Assembly: GCA_014529385.2 (NCBI GenBank)
Contig: CM043959.1
Span: 61,953,753 to 62,017,752 of the forward strand
Source of the DNA: Adiantum capillus-veneris
Taxonomy: Eukaryota; Streptophyta; Polypodiopsida; Polypodiales; Pteridaceae
Direction of reading: 5' to 3'
DNA length: 64,000 nt
The position numbers and the translations under genes were made by a program. This document shows, one piece after another, positions 1-11,298 of the stretch (position 1 is the stretch's first letter; every line of letters starts with the position of its first letter). The notes beneath the pieces were generated by a model that saw only the letters and a list, made by a program, of their open reading frames with translations, did not search any database and was not told the DNA's origin.

Positions 1-1990
1 ACCCCACAGATAGCTTGGCAATGTGCTCATGAGTGTATTGTGCAAGTTTCATTTGATTTGGACAAGTTTTGGTAGGTCTATGGCCCATTATTGCCTCAAT
101 GTCTGACTTTGCGTTTTTTGATGCATATAAGGTCAATTTTTGTCCAAATGTGATGAAACTTGGTGGCTAGCATGTACAGGAAATTCAGAAGCTATGTGTG
201 ATGAGAAATGTTAGGTTTGGTTTCCAGATTTGGCCTTGAGACATCCTACGCGTAGGATGTCTCCTGATGAAAATTATATTGGAGGTGCTACTGGTACTTG
301 CCTTGAGTCCCCCTGAGTCTGTTTTAAGCATTATTTTAACAAAAAAGTCAAACTGATAGAAAGAAACTCCCTGTGTGGATTTCAGAGCCTCCGAGACGTT
401 TTCTGACTCTTGGAGTGCTTTTCGGCGATGAAATTTCTTGATGTTGGTCTCCATAGCTTCACGGTCCCTGGGGAATCCTTGCCATATGGTTTTTTGTCGA
501 CTTTCGCTTCACTGGAGCTCCGTTTGGAAATTTGTCGCTCTGGAAGCACCCGTGGTTGCTTTTTCATGTCTTCGATGACTTGTTGTAGTCTACCACCATA
601 GGACTTGGTTGTTGATGGTCTAGGAAAGCCACTCAAGAAGTTTGGTGGCAAACGGATATGCGGTTTAGCCGCGAGAGCTATTTGACGCTTTGTGAGTCTG
701 ATGCCGTTTCTGAAGTTTAGTGCCGCTTCGGATCACCATATGGCCATGTGGGCTATATAGACTTTTCGAGCATGTCAAGATGCTCCTACCTATGAGTTTT
801 GGTAGCATTTGGGCGCTTTTTCGCCGATTTCCCATTTGGTGGCCTCTTGCGGGGCTCTAAGAATTAGGGTTTTTCCCGACGGTTTTCTACTTCCTTTGGT
901 CATCCAAAAGTGGTCTCCTATGCTAGGGTAAGCCGCTGATGAAGTCTCATTGCTTTTGGGTTAGACGTTAGGTGTAGGTCTCTACTGCCCTCTTCCCGTG
1001 GGAACCCTACGCTAGTTTTCGCGACAAAACAACAAACATGCGCGAAAAGCTCAAGGTGGTGAGCCTACCTCTCATGTATGGAGCCTATCGGGTGGTCGTA
1101 CGCGTCGTAGAAGCTGCTAGAAGTCTCGTTCGCTCTTGTTGGCAGGAGCTCTCTCTCAAAATTCGATAGTAGAAATGAGCTTCTTATAATGGGGGTCTCC
1201 GACCCACTTTCCATGAAATTTGACATGTGCTCCCAACTTCTTGCGAGATGCGGTTTAGGCTCAAAAATTTCTCGATTTGGACTCCATTTGCCCAATTTAT
1301 GAGAAATTTGACGTTTCGGTCAAAATCTCGCCAAAACATGCTTTCCGCTCCATTCACATAATTGCACCCCCATTGTACCATAGATTTTCCTATAGTCACT
1401 GATCATCCCCATATCATTTTTTTTATTACGACCGTTTTTCACCTGCTTTTTGTATTTTTGAAGTTTCTCTGCCGAAAATTAGTAAAATTAAAAAGAAAAT
1501 AGAAAATTAAATCGAGAAAATCTCCAAAAATTATAGTAAAAAAAAAACATCACTGAAAAACACTCTATACACTCACATGCAATTTTTATGGCCGGATTTC
1601 TCCGTTTTTTTCAATATTTTGTCTGAAAAATGGCTATTTTTACTTATATACACACACACCTGGGGCTTGATTTGGCGTTTGGCCCCATATACTTGTCTAT
1701 TCATGCTATATAAGGGCATATGTACTTGGGTTAGTCTAGGAAATTTTGCAATCAAATGACAACCCTTAAAACTAGTCGAAAAACATGCCCTTTTTTGCTA
1801 TTTCTGCCATTGGGTCCGCATTTCAAAATGCCTCCCCCCCTCGTAGCCGGAGTCCTCCTGGACGACAAGGTATCGCCTCGGTGTATGTGCCATGCCTGGG
1901 TTAAAAAAATCGTGCTAATGCTTGGCCGTGTAATGTGGCCCTACATGATGCATACTCAGTCAATGCATGGAAAAATTAATGTTGTGCAAG
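1..1990. other. Left edge, no supported gene
   Basis: I see no protein family here. Minus-strand open stretches (382-651, basic; 1065-1399) are short and lack recognisable domains. A 26-bp perfect palindrome lies at 238-263, and the same palindrome family recurs in the leader of Ty3 element A, so this stretch probably belongs to the 3' side of that element or to a relative. A purine-rich run on the minus strand at 1831-1843 could be a polypurine tract, but no LTR edge can be defined beside it. Confidence 0.3.
238..263. repeat. 26-bp perfect palindrome
   Basis: GAGACATCCTACG is followed directly by its reverse complement. Imperfect versions occur at 12966-12989 and 13361-13390, and a half copy near 60530, all in or beside Ty3 element A. 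Confidence 0.8.
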
Positions 1991-2814
1991 AGGAGGGTAT
2001 AAGCAATATGCTTATTGGCATTCGCCGTCAAGGTTTCCTGTTTGTTGTTGATTTGGTCGGTAGATTTTCTTTGCAAGTAAAAGTTGTAACTCTACCGCTC
2101 TTTGTTTGATCGTCTTTCTTGCAAAAGCCGCTTGGTTTGCCGCTATTGTCGATATGGCCGTAGTCGTCTCCTTGCAGAGAATTTTCGTGGAATAATTAGC
2201 CATAGACTTTGTCTCTTTTGCTTTCCATTTGTAGCTTTGCTTTGGAGGTTTTGTAGGTTTATTGCTACTTCCGTGGTTGTCATTGTTTTGCTGCTGATTG
2301 TCACCCACATAGATCGGTTTGCCGGTTTCATATGTAGTGTGTGTCTGTATGCTGATTTTGCTTGTACTGAAGGGAGTTCATGTTGCTTTGGTTTCGGGAT
2401 CCAAATGCGAGTCACACTTAAGTTATTACTGAGCATTCTTTTGGGGATCCATATCTGTTTTATTCCCTTGGTTTTTGGTTGAACTGTTTTCTCCTTTTTA
2501 CTCATGCTGTTGTGTTGTGGTTTGTTTGCCATGTCACCTCTATCCTTCCGCACCCATACTTGTTTTTCTCATGTTGCTAACCTTGATCTTTTGATTGCGG
2601 TCATTGTTGTTTTATGGTTGGAGTGAACACGGTTGGCAGTTCCCTATTTGGTCGCCATGGGTATCGTGTTGTTCTTTAGTGGCACCCATCCTTTTGGTTC
2701 TTTATCCAGCCATTGTGTTGTTGCCATCTGGTTCTTGCGGGGTTGCTGAGCAAAGGCTACCACCTGTTGTTCTTGTGCATGCTGAATTTTGACCGCATCC
2801 GCATTCCAATCTAT
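1991..2814 (-). other. Degraded basic coding remnant, unidentified
   Basis: Two overlapping minus-strand frames (2143-2553 and 2012-2308) are rich in Lys, Gln and Asn, and the first repeats the pattern IWIPK twice. This looks like a retroelement gag or linker remnant, but I cannot assign it. It lies 3' of a protease remnant on the same strand, which is not the usual gag-protease order. Confidence 0.2.
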
Positions 2815-3111
2815 CTACACATTATACTCTTTTTGCCAAGGTTGTCCCAACAACATGGGGTGTTGTGTGCTTTCATCCTCGACCACATAAAACTTGTGTG
2901 GGTAAATATATTGATGTAGTTGTACATGCAATATAATCCAGCCCAATGTTTTTAGCGAATGTGATGTATTACTTTCCAGCACTTGTGGAGTAGGATGTAG
3001 TTGACATGTGGGCTTGAGTTGTTTGTATAATCTATAAGAGATTAGATTTGATTGAGCTCCAGAATCAAGCAATGCCATCGATTCAACTTGATTGCTACCC
3101 ACTTTCTGCAA
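2815..3111 (-). pseudogene. Retropepsin-like protease fragment
   Basis: A 98-codon minus-strand frame contains LLDSGAQSNLIS, the active-site signature of retroviral-type aspartic proteases, followed by the LLGQPW motif typical of the end of the fold. Upstream of the first Met the frame continues with residues that fit the start of the fold. It lies 3' of the integrase C-terminus of element A, whereas that element has its own protease at 8.2-9.1 kb. It is therefore an extra copy: a fragment of another retroelement or a captured domain. No gag or RT is recognisable next to it. Confidence 0.55.
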
Positions 3112-3249
3112 TTATTGGCTCCACTGTGTCTTCATCAAAATTTGTTAGTCGAATAACATTTGTTCGAAAAGATGAGCCACACTGTTGTTGTTGTCATAGA
3201 AGCCGTCTTTTTGCAATGCGTTCTTTTGCTTGTGCTTGAGATTCTTCTC

Positions 3250-4671
3250 TTACCCTCTGTTTTTCCATATCCGTTGTTTTTCTTGATGGATTTGTTGAAG
3301 CATATCCTGTGTTAGTGGTAAATGATATTTCTTTAATCGACACCCACTATTCCAATATTTCTTTGGAATTTCTTCACCTGCTAATGTAGCAAGCTTGACA
3401 ACTCCACTTTGTGATAGGTCACTAATCACAAAGGGTCCCATCCCTCACTTTTTAAGTTTCTCGGCATGTTGCTTCAAGGTATAAATAAGTACATAATCAC
3501 CTGTTTTAAACTCTTTCGTGCGCACATGCTTGTCAAAAAACTCTTTTTGTCTTCTCTTTTTAGCATAGACCGAAGCTACAGATCTCAAGCGAAGTTCATC
3601 TAGCTTTTCAAGATCATCTATTCTTGAAGAGAGCTCATGACCTGTCCATTCTAAGTGTTTCTAATTCTAAGAGTTGGAATTAGAAACTCTATGGGTTAGT
3701 ATAGCATTTAGGTCAAACACCATGTTGTATGGTGTTGTTCCTATGGATGTTTTGTAAGCTACCCTGTATGCCCATAGTGTTGAGTGTAACTGTTGATCCC
3801 AGTTTTTTCTTGACTCTGATACAATTTAGTCAGAACAGTGCATAGTGTTTTATTTGTGGCCTCAGCTTGTCCATTTGCCTGTGGATCATATGGAGCAGAT
3901 TTTCTATGTATGACCATGAATTCCTCTAGCAGATATTCAATGACTTCATTAAGAAAATGTGTTCCTTAATCACTGAAAATTTCTATTGGTAATCCGTATC
4001 GTACAAAGACATTCTCATACAAAAATTTTGTAGTGGTTCTTGCGTCTGCTTTTTGTGTTGCCTTGGCTTCCGTCCATTTTGTGAGATAGTCCGTAGCCAC
4101 AATGATATATTGGGTATGGGTGCGATATGCAGGGGGTGAAATAGGCCCCACAAAATCAATGCCCCATTTTGCAAATGCCCTTGCTCCCATCATTGGCCGT
4201 AGTGGCATCTCATCTCTCTTTATGGGCACCTTGGTGCGCTGACATGCGTCACAACGCTTTACAAACTCCTCAGCATCCATATGAAATGTAGGCCACCATA
4301 TTCCTGCGGTTAAGACAATTTTTGCCCTCTTACCGCCTGAAAAATGGCCTCCACTTATGCCTCCATGTGGGTGTTCTAGAATCAGCAGGTTGGTTCCCAA
4401 TTAAATTATAGTCACGAGCCTCCATCTCTATAGCCCTTTTATGTGCTCTTGTTATGTTTTCAGGAACCGTCCTTGTGGTTAAGAAATCAATGATATATTG
4501 ACTCCATGCAGGTCCAATGTTTACCTGAAACAATGTCGCGTGATCCACTAGTCGTTTGACACTACATATAGTACAATTGTTAACATAAGCATGTGTCTCA
4601 GCATACATAGTTGGCCAATAAATCCCTAATTGTTTCAATCTCTGGTGTGTTTTCATTGTTGAACAATGAAA
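3250..4671 (-). pseudogene. Ty3 element A integrase
   Basis: This covers the integrase region in several frames. It begins with an H2C2 zinc-binding segment ending NNCTICS (4330-4656). A second H2C2-like segment ends RCDACQRTK (about 4210-4330). The catalytic core follows, with the first Asp in WGIDFVGP and the second in EIFSD (3966-4400). The C-terminal part with GPFVI and NSGCRLKKYH lies at 3250-3441. The stretch between 3441 and 3966, which should hold the catalytic Glu, has frameshifts and stops. Integration of the DNA copy is the family's role; this copy is not functional. Confidence 0.8.
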
Positions 4672-4680
4672 TGCACAATC

Positions 4681-5219
4681 CTAGACGTGTGCTTCTTCAA
4701 GATAACACTCGAATTCCTCCAGATTTATACCTAATCGTAGAATCTGGTCCGATCCTAGATGATACAGTCGTCCTGCAATCAACTGGAAGTTTCTTGTTTG
4801 TCGAATTGTTTGTTGTTTGGATCTGTCTTCCTTGTTATCAAATCTACCTCCAAAGGAAAGAATGCTAACAATTTCCTGAGACCATTTGGGTATCATTTCA
4901 ATATTGAAAAGATAAGTATCAGGTATGTCATCATCTACTCCTTCAGGAGCTTCCCCGTTTTGCAGCCTTGAAAGATGATCCGGCCGTAGATGAGTTTTAC
5001 CCTTTTTGACCACCACTGTGAAATCAAACACTAGCAATATAATAAACAAGCGTACGATTCGTCCAGTATTGCATGGTTTATTTACCAGATACAAAAGAGC
5101 TCGATGATCTGTGAAGAATAACAATTTGTTTGCGAGCAAATAATGCCGAAATTTCTTTAGAGCATAAATCATTCCTAACCCCTCTCTTTCAGTGGTTGTG
5201 TAGTTCTTTTCTGCACTGT
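4681..5219 (-). pseudogene. Ty3 element A RNase H, distal part
   Basis: The reading begins NSAEKNYTTTERE and continues with YALKKFRHYLL and FFTDHRAL. These are hallmarks of the Ty3 RNase H and connection region, which degrades RNA in the RNA-DNA hybrid. The upstream half of the same domain is at 6567-6776; the two halves were separated by the insertion at 5224-6562. A PDHLSR motif marks the end of the domain, before the integrase. Confidence 0.8.
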
Positions 5220-5223
5220 TTAA
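5220..5223. other. Target duplication TTAA, left
   Basis: TTAA here and at 6563-6566 flank the inserted element. Removing one copy together with the insert rejoins the RNase H frame of element A exactly. Confidence 0.85.
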
Positions 5224-5244
5224 CACTAGGTTGGTAACCTAACA

Positions 5245-5260
5245 GGACATAAAAGTGTCC
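5245..5260. repeat. Subterminal hairpin, left
   Basis: GGACATAAAAGTGTCC can fold as a 5-bp stem around a 6-base loop. It lies 21 bp inside the left end of the TTAA element. Confidence 0.75.
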
Positions 5261-6512
5261 TTTCAGGGTTTTGAAAAAAACCTCCAAAACCATAGTAGAT
5301 CCACTCATTTTGCAAAATCCTTTCATGAGGTTATAGTTCAAGGACTACTACACATGGGAAAAAAAATAAACTTGTAAAATTTCTCATCTTCTGGTCACAC
5401 CAAGCCTCCAAAGTTGATGGACCAGTACATTTTCATCAAAACAGTCATTTCTTAGGTTTTGTTGCATAAAAATAAGATTAGGGATTTTTGTAGGACTTAA
5501 GATAAATTCCTTAGTTAACTTCAATGGGTTGGTGATCAGAACATATGATTGCTTTTCACTCACTATTTTTTGTTTTGCCAAAAGAAATAGGTACAAAAAA
5601 GTTGAATTTTTACCATTCTGCAAACCTATCATCAAAGTTTCTATAGCCACGCTCAATACAAATAATATATGCATGTTTTCTTAGTTCCCTATTGTCCTTT
5701 AGGTTCATAAGGATCCATGGAGCATGTCAAAATAATAATACATATCTTACCAAGGGGAATCTTGGGGACAAAGATGAAGTACTAAATACAGCAAACATGA
5801 AAAAACTGGGTTCAACATTATGAGTTGTAGAATCCCATAGAAACTATTCAATATCTAGCCAAACTTGATCTTTATGACTAGATATGGTTACTACCTACAA
5901 AATGCATGTAGTTGTCACAAGAAACTAACAATATTGAAAAAGCTATACTTGATATACTAGAATGTTCCGTTTTCTTCTATAATTGAAAAAATCAACCATC
6001 GTTGTCTACTATGCAAAATAGGGTATTAGGTGCCCCAAAACTCAAGGAATACTAGCTTTAGGTTACTATATGCGGCATAGAAAATCAAAACTGCATTTGG
6101 ATATCATGAAAGCCACCAAAAAAATCATGGAAGAGCTAAAATTGGCTAAAAAACAGGATTTGAGAATTTTTGTAATTTGGTCATAACTTACAACTTTAAC
6201 ATTTATTTCTCCCTAGAAGCATCAGGACATGTTGAGGACTACTAAAGATAGTTATCTAGCATTATAGACCTCACAAACATGAATTCTAGAGTGGTATAGT
6301 TGCAAAAAGTTGAAAAAATCCAAAAACAGGACCCGTTTTTTCACATAGTTTAGGTTGTGAAATGTTGTGCAAGGACAAGGTTAAAGATGGAATTGATATT
6401 CCAAAAAAATTTGGAGTTTTTTTCAGCTCATGAGACAACTTTCTAGACAGATAGCACCTCAAAATCCATTTTGAAACTCTTGACGTAATTCAAGGAAAAT
6501 GGTCACTTAACA

Positions 6513-6547
6513 CGACATAAAAGTGTCCCGGGACATAAAAGTGTCCC
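6513..6547. repeat. Two subterminal hairpins, right
   Basis: CGACATAAAAGTGTCC (6513-6528) is followed at once by GGGACATAAAAGTGTCCC (6530-6547), just inside the right inverted repeat. Together with the left copy they form a repeated subterminal motif, possibly a transposase binding site. Confidence 0.75.
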
Positions 6548-6562
6548 ATTACCAACCTAGTG

Positions 6563-6566
6563 TTAA
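6563..6566. other. Target duplication TTAA, right
   Basis: Matches 5220-5223 and marks the right junction of the 1339-bp insert. Confidence 0.85.
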
Positions 6567-7593
6567 CCGTCGGCTTGCATAACAAACTGGGAAATCCATT
6601 GTTCCATCTCCAGGTTGAGCCATAATACTCTCGATTGCATATGCATATGCATCAATGTGAACATGGAATATCTTTTCCCAATCTGGTGCTTTAAGTATAG
6701 GTGCTGATACAAGGTTTTCCTTAAGCTTTTGGAATGAAGTTTCACACTCCTCAGTCCAGTCGAAACTGACTAACAAACGATACAGAGGTTGTGCAGTGTC
6801 CCGTGAAGGATTGCACTTGTTTCGCGTTAGTAGGCCTGGGTAGGTCTACTATGACTTTGATTTTGTCTAGGTCAGTGGTTATGCCATTTCTTGAGACAAT
6901 GTGTCGTAAGATGCAGCCTTGCCTAACCATAAAAATGAACTTTTCCGGGTTAAGACAGATTCGATATGTTATGCATTTCTCGAATATTTTTTGTAAATGG
7001 TCAATATGTTCCTCTCGTAGAAGAGAGTGTACACAAAGATCATCCTTATATATTTCTAAGAATATTCTTAGGTATTCTTTGAATGCATGAGTCATTAACC
7101 TCTGAAAGGTAACCGGGGCATTGGTTAAGCCAAAAGGCATAACTCTATACGCATATATTCCCCATTATGTGGCGAACGCTGTTTTGTGTCGATCCTATAT
7201 TGCAATTTCCAGTTGGTTATACCCTGAAAACCCATCTAGAAAGGAATAATTCCATTTCCCAGCCACCCTCTCAAGTACATGTTCTGTGATCGGCAAGGGA
7301 TAATTATCCCTTATGGTGGCTGCATTTACCTTTTTGAGGTTCACACACACTTGCAGCTTTTCGTTCTTTTTGAGGACAACCACAATGGGTGACACCCAAT
7401 CTGTATGCTCGATTTTATAGATGAATTCAACATCCATTAGCTTGTCAATCTCCTCTTTGATTTGTTTAGCAAATGTGTCATTATATGTATAAGGACGCTG
7501 TTTACTAGGTTTGGCATCTGATTTCAAAGGAATTGTATGTTGACATATCGATGGATCAACTCCTTTGAGGTCTTTATAGGACCATGCAAACAC
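6567..7593 (-). pseudogene. Ty3 element A reverse transcriptase and start of RNase H
   Basis: RT covers 6751-7593 in two frames. WVSPIVVV and the catalytic Asp in FLDGFSGYNQ are in the first frame (7195-7593). MPFGLTNAPVTFQRL and the catalytic YKDD box are in the second (6751-7140). The RNase H start, with FHVHIDAYAYA and CYASRRL, is at 6567-6776 and is then cut by the TTAA element. RT copies the element RNA into DNA. The frame break between 7140 and 7195 makes this copy defective. Confidence 0.85.
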
Positions 7594-8181
7594 ATCTTTA
7601 TACTACTTGAGAAGTTGTGTTAACTGTTCTTCTTCTTCAAGATCTAAATCAATTTCGATATAGACCAGTTGATGCTTTTCACTTGGTTCAGTGAGGTCTA
7701 TCCGTTTTCCATTTTCCGGCCCATCGCAAGATTCTTGGTTTATTCTTTCTCTGACTGTTGGTGTCATTATGATTTTTTTGTCTTGGATGGTGAATTTTCG
7801 ATAGTGTGATGGTACATTAATGTTTCCTTTTTCTGACTCCTCCTTCCCATCACTTTCTCCCTCAATCGTCCATACCTCTCGTAATGACCATTTTAGTTCT
7901 TGGTATTTCTTTTCAGGCTCCAATTTGGTCCACTCTAGGTCTTTTGTTGTTTCTTGTTTTGATTTTTGAGATTTGTTTGATTTTGTTTCTATTTTAGCTT
8001 TCCGTACTTGTTTTATTTCCTCTTGCGTCCGTTCCCTTCGCACTCTCGAGAATCTTCCTCATATTTGGTCTTTTACACAATCCTCTGCTTTGACAAGCAT
8101 TAGATAGTGAGTTTTATCTTTTATCCTTGGCATCAGGTTCTCTCTCATTTTGTTTTCTACTCGTTTTCTCCTATAGCATTC
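7594..8181 (-). pseudogene. Ty3 element A charged linker between protease and RT
   Basis: The frame at 7603-8043 is rich in Glu and Lys and has no catalytic motif. It occupies the connector between protease and RT. The remaining bases show stops in all frames. Confidence 0.5.
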
Positions 8182-9110
8182 CTAGCGTCTAGGGTGCTGA
8201 TTGGCAAAATCATAAAACTTGATATTCGCTGTTTTCTCCCCACGCTCGCTTGAGCTGTCTGAACACTCATTATCTGCATCGTTATTTACCTCCAGATGCT
8301 CAAAAGAGTTATAAAACTCTTCTTGTTCTGGTGGTTCTACAATCTCATCTCCTCCTCGTATAAGGCTTACCATGTAATAGGATAGCACATCATAGCCATC
8401 CTTATCGCAAAATTTTGTCGTTGGAGTATCTGTAATGGTACAGACATCCAATGTTGCTAGTATGTGTTCCCATTCCATAGGTTCCAAGGCATCTTCAGGA
8501 AAAGGTTTCGAAATATAATCCTTGTCCTCATTAGCTCTTTCTAAGACGCATTTCTCTCTTTTTAAGCTCCCACAATGTGAAGCTCCGCACATCCATAGCT
8601 CTTTTTGTTGTCCTAACCATGCTGGGAGTTCGAACCCTGCCAATGTAGCTGAATCAAACTCTTCCATTGGTGTCTTGTTCACATATTTGTAACTATGGTC
8701 TTTTAGGTTTATTTTGGTTGTAGTCTCGCCATGTCTAAGGTATACGTGGTCGTAACCCAAATCCTGGACCATCTTTAATTGTCTCATGAATGGTCTTCCC
8801 AAGATAATCTCGTAGTTGTTCTTTTTGTCAAAAACGACTATTGCAAATGTATGCTCATACTCGATTCCGCACGAGGTGACAATTACTCTTTCTAAGAGTC
8901 CTAAAGGCTTCTCCATGAACCCATCTGCCAGTTGCAATTTCATGCGGGTAGCTCTCAAAGCCGGTTTTCTCATTTTTTACAGATTTCCTTAGTGGAAATA
9001 GCGACTTCTGCTCCACTGTCTAGAATAGCTTTGGAAATTACTCCCTGGAATTCTACTAGTAGCGTGGTAAGATCTCATTTTTCTCTTTTCTCATGCTATT
9101 TATGTGGTAA
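8182..9110 (-). pseudogene. Ty3 element A protease
   Basis: The aspartic protease active site LDSGAEVA lies at about 9020-9045. The rest of the fold, with LQLADG and EIILGRPFMRQL, continues at 8182-8973 in another frame. The two parts are separated by a one-base shift at a run of A (minus strand) near 8974-8980. The long acidic tail after the protease is the linker toward RT. Protease would process the gag-pol polyprotein. Confidence 0.75.
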
Positions 9111-9111
9111 C

Positions 9112-9906
9112 TCACCCTGTTAGCTTCGTTGGCATCACGGATTTGCTTCCATAGGTCATCAGACCGTTACAATCCCTACCCATTTCTACAACCATTTTAG
9201 GTTGGAACCCCTCACTTGTTTCATCTATTGTATTTGGCACTATGATAGGCTCTCCCCTAGACTCAGAAGCATTCGTGAGTTTTTTCTTCGTTTCTACTTG
9301 TTTCTTCAAAGTTGGTTTGATAGGGGTTGAAGCTGGTACTTCATGCCAACTTGCAGGTTTACCAAGCGGGTTTTCTACCAAGGATTGAGCTGTTTCAATC
9401 ATCTTTCGACACATATTCAACCTCTGTTTTTCTATTTCGGCATATGGATAAGTCATCCATCTTTACTCTTGAGTCTGGTTGTTTTTTAGTCTGGCTTCGT
9501 AGGCTTTTAAAAGTGTGTCTAACTGCTCATTTACCTTTTCTGCCAACACTGATCCTCCTGATCCTACACTTTTGGGTTCTGCTTTTTCCTTTGGTGCTAT
9601 GGTTGCCGCAGTGTGTGAGCTTAGGCTAGCTAGATTCTCTAACCGCTCTAATCTATCCTTTGTGTGTTTTAACTCCTTGGATAGAGACGTTTGCTGTTGT
9701 TCTCTCCTGGCTTTCATACGCGCCTTTCTAGATTTCCAAGTGCTTCTCTGATTTTTTATTTCTGAACTTGGGGCATCGGTTTTTGGCTCTTCAATTATGG
9801 GTTCATTCGTCATTCTTTGAGCTTGGGCTCGTGTCACTACCTCAATAGGTATTACTATCTCGTTTTCTGACCCTCCACTGGAAGACAGTGCTTCCAGCAT
9901 GTTCAA
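9112..9906 (-). pseudogene. Ty3 element A region between zinc knuckle and protease
   Basis: Two minus-strand frames (9463-9906, 9112-9456) are charged and predicted helical, with a possible coiled coil around LKHTKDRLERLENLA. They have no enzyme motif and lie between the zinc knuckle and the protease. Confidence 0.5.
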
Positions 9907-9959
9907 GGTAGCTTTTGCTCCTTTGCTCGGGGTTTTAGGGTAATCAGGAATTAAATGAG

Positions 9960-10463
9960 TAACTTCACACTCGATGCAATATGCGTTGACTCTGATGATT
10001 TCATCATGAGGACAGTCTCTTAGCCAATGGTCTCCACCACACTTGTGGCAGGGTCCCTTAGGCTGTTGAGGTGCTCCTTGAGCTCCTATTTGTTGGTATG
10101 CATGTCTCTACCCGCCCTGCCTCCGTTGGCTATGAACAACAATGTTCATTTATCCAAGCTATATCTTCCTTCTCCTGCTGCCTGTGCAGCTGTTGGTGGT
10201 CCTGCACTTCCTATCATGCTCCATGGTTCTGGCGTTGAGGGCTCTTCCGATGGATAATAGGTAGGATTTGCAACATATCCATTGGGATATTCATAATATG
10301 CATGCATAGGCACCAAAGACTTCTCTTCTGGTTCGATTACTGTTGGTGTGTATCTTATGCCAATTGGTCGTAATCCTGGTAGGGGTGGTTGTTGCCCCAA
10401 CACTGGTTCTGGTCTTTCTACACCTACAGGTCGTGGTAGGTTGCCTGCTTGATACCAAGGCAT
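9960..10463 (-). pseudogene. Ty3 element A gag zinc knuckle and Pro-rich segment
   Basis: A CCHC zinc knuckle reads CHKCGGDHWLRDC at about 10010-10050. Upstream (10146-10463) is a Pro- and Tyr-rich segment. In gag the knuckle binds the element RNA. Stops separate the two parts. Confidence 0.65.
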
Positions 10464-10666
10464 CAGTGGAAGTTGAGGAGATGCTACCTGAGCCTAGGGA
10501 GCATAAGGTCGTTCTCTCACATACCCCTTGTTATAATAACATTCCTCCGTCCCATGGTTTGTCCAATTTTGTTCAATAGCACACCATTTGGGCTGTTTAG
10601 CCTGAGGTCTGGCAAATAGGTTAATCTTTTTTAGCACTTCCTCTACAAGCTTCTCCTGGCTTACAG

Positions 10667-11298
10667 CTACTTCTCCTTTCGGTTCCGTCTTAGCGGACTT
10701 GCTTCCACTTTGTTGTGAGGATGAATCGTGTCAATATCCTTGAATTCACCCTCCTTGTAGACCGCACAATTGTCTACAAGGTAAAGAGCCTCCTTAGTTA
10801 ACTCATTTAACGTGGTGGTCCTCTTCATATGTAAGTCCTTCTGGAGATCTGCATTCCTCAGACCTTGGATAAATATAAGCATAAGTCTGGAGTGAGTTGG
10901 CAGTTCTTCCATAGGGCAGAACTTAACATATCTTTTTAGTCGTAGGGCTGACTTTCGCACAGACTCCCCTTCTTTCTTTTTGAATTTATGGATTTGTGAG
11001 ACTGTATTATGATCTATCTCCCTTTGTGAGAATTTTGAGCAATAAACTCTTCAAACACCTCCTCCATAGACTCAAAGTCTCTATGCTCCACAGAGTCAAA
11101 CCAAGTAGCAGCATCCTCCTCTAGGGTTAGTCCAAACCCTGCAAATTGGGTAGGGAAGTCTAACACCTCTTCAGTTCTACTTACACGCACAAAGGATGCT
11201 ACATGATCTCTAGGATCTCTGTTTCCCGTGTATTTCTTGTTTACCCATTTTTGCACTTGAGAAGGTCTAATTCTACGATGGTCTACAAATGTCATCAT
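10667..11298 (-). pseudogene. Ty3 element A gag capsid region
   Basis: Two frames (11014-11298 and 10667-10960) carry a retrotransposon gag capsid pattern: DPRDHVASFVRV, AATWFDSVEHRDFESMEEV, then a helical C-terminal part with FIQGLRNADLQKDL. The second frame is shifted against the first. Confidence 0.65.

Larger units (their letters stand above)
5224..6562. mobile_element. Non-autonomous DNA transposon, 1339 bp, TTAA target
   Basis: The ends are perfect 14-bp inverted repeats CACTAGGTTGGTAA (5224-5237 and, inverted, 6549-6562), flanked by TTAA on both sides. The interior has no convincing coding region; a 96-codon minus-strand frame at 5384-5674 has no recognisable domain. Just inside each end lie copies of the hairpin GGACATAAAAGTGTCC. 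TTAA duplications are typical of the piggyBac and Kolobok superfamilies, whereas CACTA ends suggest CACTA/EnSpm, which makes 3-bp duplications. The family is therefore unresolved. The insert splits the RNase H of Ty3 element A, so it is younger than that element. Confidence 0.85.

Noticed and set aside
1831-1843. Polypurine tract and 3' LTR start of element A
   Set aside because: The purine run is present on the minus strand, but no TG start follows and no similarity to the 5' LTR pieces at 14361 or 59991 was visible to its left.
2102-2482. 126-codon plus-strand frame with hydrophobic stretches
   Set aside because: It lies opposite a basic minus-strand retroelement remnant and looks like its complement; no signal or family match.
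5224-6562. Calling the 1339-bp insert a CACTA element
   Set aside because: The ends read CACTA, but the duplication is four bases (TTAA), with no common 3-bp flank; left unassigned.
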